DNA from: Lachnospiraceae bacterium
Lineage (GTDB): Bacteria > Bacillota > Clostridia > Lachnospirales > Lachnospiraceae
Reading direction: 5' to 3'
DNA: 41,830 nt
Assembly: GCA_028692395.1 (NCBI GenBank)
Contig: JAQUXP010000033.1
Span: 1-41,830, forward strand
Positions within the stretch are counted from its first letter, which is position 1, and each line of letters begins with the position of its first letter. Shown here one piece after another: positions 39,459 through 41,830 of the stretch. The notes under the pieces are model-generated. The model was not told the DNA's origin, ran no database searches, and saw nothing but the letters and a program-made list of their open reading frames with translations. A program made the position numbers and the translations under genes.

Positions 39459-40556
39459 TTACGTTCTGTGAATGCAGTAGTTGCGCTCTGTTAAGACGAT
39501 GGCAGCCTTTTCACAGGCATCCGTGGTGTAGAATTCGATACGAAGTACGCCCTCCTCGAATTCGCGATTATGGATAATCCCTATATTCTTGATACTGATA
39601 CTGTTCATGGCAAGCAGGGTGGTGATGGTTGCGATGCCACCAGCCTCGTCATAGATATCACAGTAAAGTACATGAATACTGGAAGCTGTTCCGCTTTTGC
39701 TCTCAGGAAGGGAATCCCTGTAATCCTTGGAATGATGGAACATCTCTAAAAGTCCGGCAGCATCTGAATCGCTGATTCGCTTTCTGGCATCCAGCAGAAG
39801 CTCCGTGTAGGAATCAATCAGCTTTAAGATCATATCCTTATTAGAGAGACAGATATGCTGCCACATCTCAGGGGAGGAGGAAGCAATCCGGGTAATATCC
39901 TTGAAGCCGCCTGCAGCGATCATCTTCATATGCTGTTCGGGCCCATCCAGGGCAGCAACTTCATTTACAAGGGCAGAGGCGATAATATGAGGCAGATGAC
40001 TGATGGCTGCCGTGATATAATCATGCTCTTCATAGCTTAGAACCAGCGGAATAGCACCCAGTGAATGAACAAGGTCTCGATAAGCACGGACTTTGTTTTC
40101 CGGTGACTTGGCAGAGGGCGTGATAATATAGTAGGCATTCTCAATCAGATAATCTGCGGAGTTGTCAAAGCCTGTTTTTTCAGAACCGGCCATAGGATGA
40201 CCCCCGATAAAGTTTTCTTCCATGCCGAGTTTTGTTACCGCCCGGTGGATATCGCCCTTTACACTTCCAACATCTGTGATGATACAATCCGGTTTTATCC
40301 GCTCCTTTAAGGAAACAAGGTAAGAAATATTCGTTCGAACAGGAGCACAAAGAAAGATATAGTCGCATTCCCCAAACCGGGCATCATTCTCGGTGCATGC
40401 AAGGTCAATGACACCGGCAGCCACTGCTTTTTGCAGTGTTGCCGGTGTATGGGTATAAGCATAGAGACGATAACTCGGATGAAACTTTCTCAGAGCCTTG
40501 GCGATGGATCCGCCAATAAGCCCAAGACCGATAAATCCAATCGTAATGTCATTCAT
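39459..40556 (-). CDS. tyrA: Prephenate dehydrogenase with C-terminal ACT domain
   Basis: 365 residues. The nucleotide-binding GFIGLGLIGGSIAKAL begins the protein; DVGSVKGDIHRAV, FIGGHPMAGSEKTGFDNS, AAISHLPHIIASALV and AAGGFKDITRIASSSPEMW are the dehydrogenase motifs. From about 290 the ACT domain follows (IHVLYCDIYDEAGGIATITTLLAMNSISIKNIG), the likely tyrosine sensor. It converts prephenate to 4-hydroxyphenylpyruvate. It begins 1 bp after the aroF stop. Confidence 0.95.
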   Translation of the reverse strand: MNDITIGFIGLGLIGGSIAKALRKFHPSYRLYAYTHTPATLQKAVAAGVIDLACTENDARFGECDYIFLCAPVRTNISYLVSLKERIKPDCIITDVGSVKGDIHRAVTKLGMEENFIGGHPMAGSEKTGFDNSADYLIENAYYIITPSAKSPENKVRAYRDLVHSLGAIPLVLSYEEHDYITAAISHLPHIIASALVNEVAALDGPEQHMKMIAAGGFKDITRIASSSPEMWQHICLSNKDMILKLIDSYTELLLDARKRISDSDAAGLLEMFHHSKDYRDSLPESKSGTASSIHVLYCDIYDEAGGIATITTLLAMNSISIKNIGIIHNREFEEGVLRIEFYTTDACEKAAIVLTERNYCIHRT

Positions 40557-40557
40557 A

Positions 40558-41571
40558 TCAGAAAGTCCTTCCTGCCAGTTTCATATAATCTCCCAGATCT
40601 GTCATCAGAGTCTCAAATGCAGGGAACTTTAAGGACTGTGGTCCATCGGAAAGAGCATGCTCAGGATCATTGTGAACTTCCACCATCAGTCCGTCTGCGC
40701 CGCAGGCAACAGCAGCTTTAGCCAGAGGTGCAACATAGGAGCGAACACCGGTTGCATGGCTTGGATCTACGATAATCGGAAGATGAGACTTTTCCTTCAC
40801 CACACACACAGCACTCAGATCAAGTGTGTTACGGGTTGCAGTCTCGTAAGTACGAATTCCACGCTCACAGAGTACTACATTGGGATTTCCTTCCGATATA
40901 ATGTATTCTGCGGCATTCAGCCATTCGTCAATGGTTGCGGCAAGACCTCTTTTTAAGAGAACAGGCATGCCCGATTTTCCGGCTTCCCGAAGCAGATGAA
41001 AGTTCTGCATGTTACGGGCACCGATCTGAATCATATCCACGTACTTGGAGGCGGCTTCAATAGCAGCTTCATTGATGACTTCACAGATGGTATTCAGACC
41101 GTATTCCTTCTTTGCTTCTGCCATATAGCGCAGGCCCTCTTCCTCCAGACCCTGGAACGAGTAAGGGGAGGTACGGGGTTTATATGCACCGCCCCGGACG
41201 AACTGTGCACCGGCTTTTTTGACCTCTTTTGCAATCATCATCAGCTGTTCTTCAGATTCTACTGCACATGGTCCTGCCATAACCGTCAGAGTATCCGGTC
41301 CTATGATGTGACTGCCCACTTGAATACGGGATGGTTCCGGATGGAATTTCTTATTACTAAGCTTGTAGCTTTCGGTGATGGGTACCAGCTTATCAACAAA
41401 AGGCAGAAGCTGCAGATTATCCTGACAAAGCAGGCTTTTATCACCTACCACACCGATGATGGTTACTTCCTTTCCGTGTGAGAGATGGGTTTCAAGACCT
41501 TTGGTTTCGATGGCCTGCTGCACATTCTTGACAGCATCCTCCGGTGCGTTTGGTTTCATTACTATAATCAT
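40558..41571 (-). CDS. aroF: 3-deoxy-7-phosphoheptulonate (DAHP) synthase
   Basis: 337 residues of the type I-beta class. The N-terminal 85 or so residues form a ferredoxin-like regulatory domain (MKPNAPEDAVKNVQQAIE, EVTIIGVVGD). The barrel has MAGPCAVESEEQL, FVRGGAYKPRTSPYSFQGL, VDMIQIGARNMQNF, PVLLKRG, IRTYE and PIIVDPSHATG, all metal or substrate positions. First enzyme of aromatic synthesis. The ATG at 41571 follows GGAGGAAG. It heads the operon under a strong promoter. Confidence 0.95.
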   Translation of the reverse strand: MIIVMKPNAPEDAVKNVQQAIETKGLETHLSHGKEVTIIGVVGDKSLLCQDNLQLLPFVDKLVPITESYKLSNKKFHPEPSRIQVGSHIIGPDTLTVMAGPCAVESEEQLMMIAKEVKKAGAQFVRGGAYKPRTSPYSFQGLEEEGLRYMAEAKKEYGLNTICEVINEAAIEAASKYVDMIQIGARNMQNFHLLREAGKSGMPVLLKRGLAATIDEWLNAAEYIISEGNPNVVLCERGIRTYETATRNTLDLSAVCVVKEKSHLPIIVDPSHATGVRSYVAPLAKAAVACGADGLMVEVHNDPEHALSDGPQSLKFPAFETLMTDLGDYMKLAGRTF

Positions 41572-41664
41572 CTTACTTCCTCCTGTAAATGTTCCTGTGA
41601 TTTATATTTTTGATACAAGGATATCTTTGTGTGCTGATCGAAATAAACGATATCTGTCCTAACT

Positions 41665-41693
41665 ATTCTAACGGAAGAAAACATAATTGTCAA
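41665..41693 (-). promoter_or_regulatory. Promoter of aroF-tyrA-aroA
   Basis: On the minus strand TTGACA (41693-41688) and TAGAAT (41670-41665), spaced by 17 bp, about 95 bp before aroF. The rest up to 41830 is AT-rich and shows no gene. Confidence 0.7.
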
Positions 41694-41830
41694 TAATTTA
41701 ATGCTTCTTGAGTTTCCGCAGATTTATCCACAGTCTGTCTACTACAGCGTACCTTTTATAAATAACTTTCAAAAATGTCAAAAATATAAGGAATCTTCAT
41801 TCCTTTTGATGTAAAATTAAGCTACCAAAC

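Noticed and set aside
1-41830. CRISPR array, insertion sequence with terminal repeats, or prophage
   Set aside because: No regularly spaced repeats, transposase or phage structural genes were seen; the only mobile-element protein is the truncated recombinase.

Overview
The window reads as chromosomal DNA of an anaerobic, spore-forming Firmicute of the Lachnospiraceae type (Blautia, Ruminococcus or Dorea-like; the genus cannot be fixed from sequence alone). The reasons are a cotJABC spore-coat operon, T-box leaders ahead of leuA and pheST, GGAGG-type ribosome binding sites, hairpin terminators with T tracts, a B. subtilis-type PTS regulator of the MtlR class, and moderate GC content.

Layout. 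1-2830: an AraC-type regulator faces a cotJ operon whose third gene, cotJC, is broken after about 62 codons and joined in frame to a serine recombinase that itself lacks its C-terminal end. 3007-4750: a PiT phosphate transporter with its DUF47 partner. 5219-9136: a membrane glycerophosphodiesterase, a FtsW/RodA/SpoVE protein, acyl carrier protein and the acetolactate synthase small subunit. 9262-15872: leuC, leuD, an SH3-domain membrane protein, a proline tRNA, a leucine T-box with leuA, then thrC. 16018-20261: a compact operon for the late steps of cobalamin synthesis (cobT, cobU, cobS, a second small CobU-like protein, a phosphatase, and an amidohydrolase). 20258-25809: a phenylalanine T-box with pheS-pheT, a second histidine phosphatase, and queA. 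25839-35948: a hexitol PTS region with two EIICB proteins, MtlR, EIIA, a 1-phosphofructokinase, a SorE-like zinc dehydrogenase, HPr and EI. 36065-37921: a Na/Pi cotransporter with a PhoU tail. 38085-41571: aroF-tyrA-aroA.

How the parts work together. The PTS region holds all phosphotransfer components (EI, HPr, EIIA, EIICB) and its own regulator, but no mannitol-1-phosphate 5-dehydrogenase (MtlD). Instead it has a dehydrogenase resembling L-sorbose-1-phosphate reductase and a fructose-1-phosphate kinase. If mannitol is the substrate, oxidation next to the phosphate would give fructose 1-phosphate and then fructose 1,6-bisphosphate: a route that bypasses fructose 6-phosphate. The promoters before the first EIICB gene and before the EIIA gene each carry a matching 27-bp inverted repeat exactly 14 bp upstream of the -35 box, which is best explained as the MtlR operator.

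The two phosphate transporters each have an upstream array of four hexamers at 11-bp spacing that resembles a PhoP box. The most unusual locus is cotJC: the sequence looks like one end of a recombinase-borne element inserted in a spore-coat gene, either excisable or decayed.
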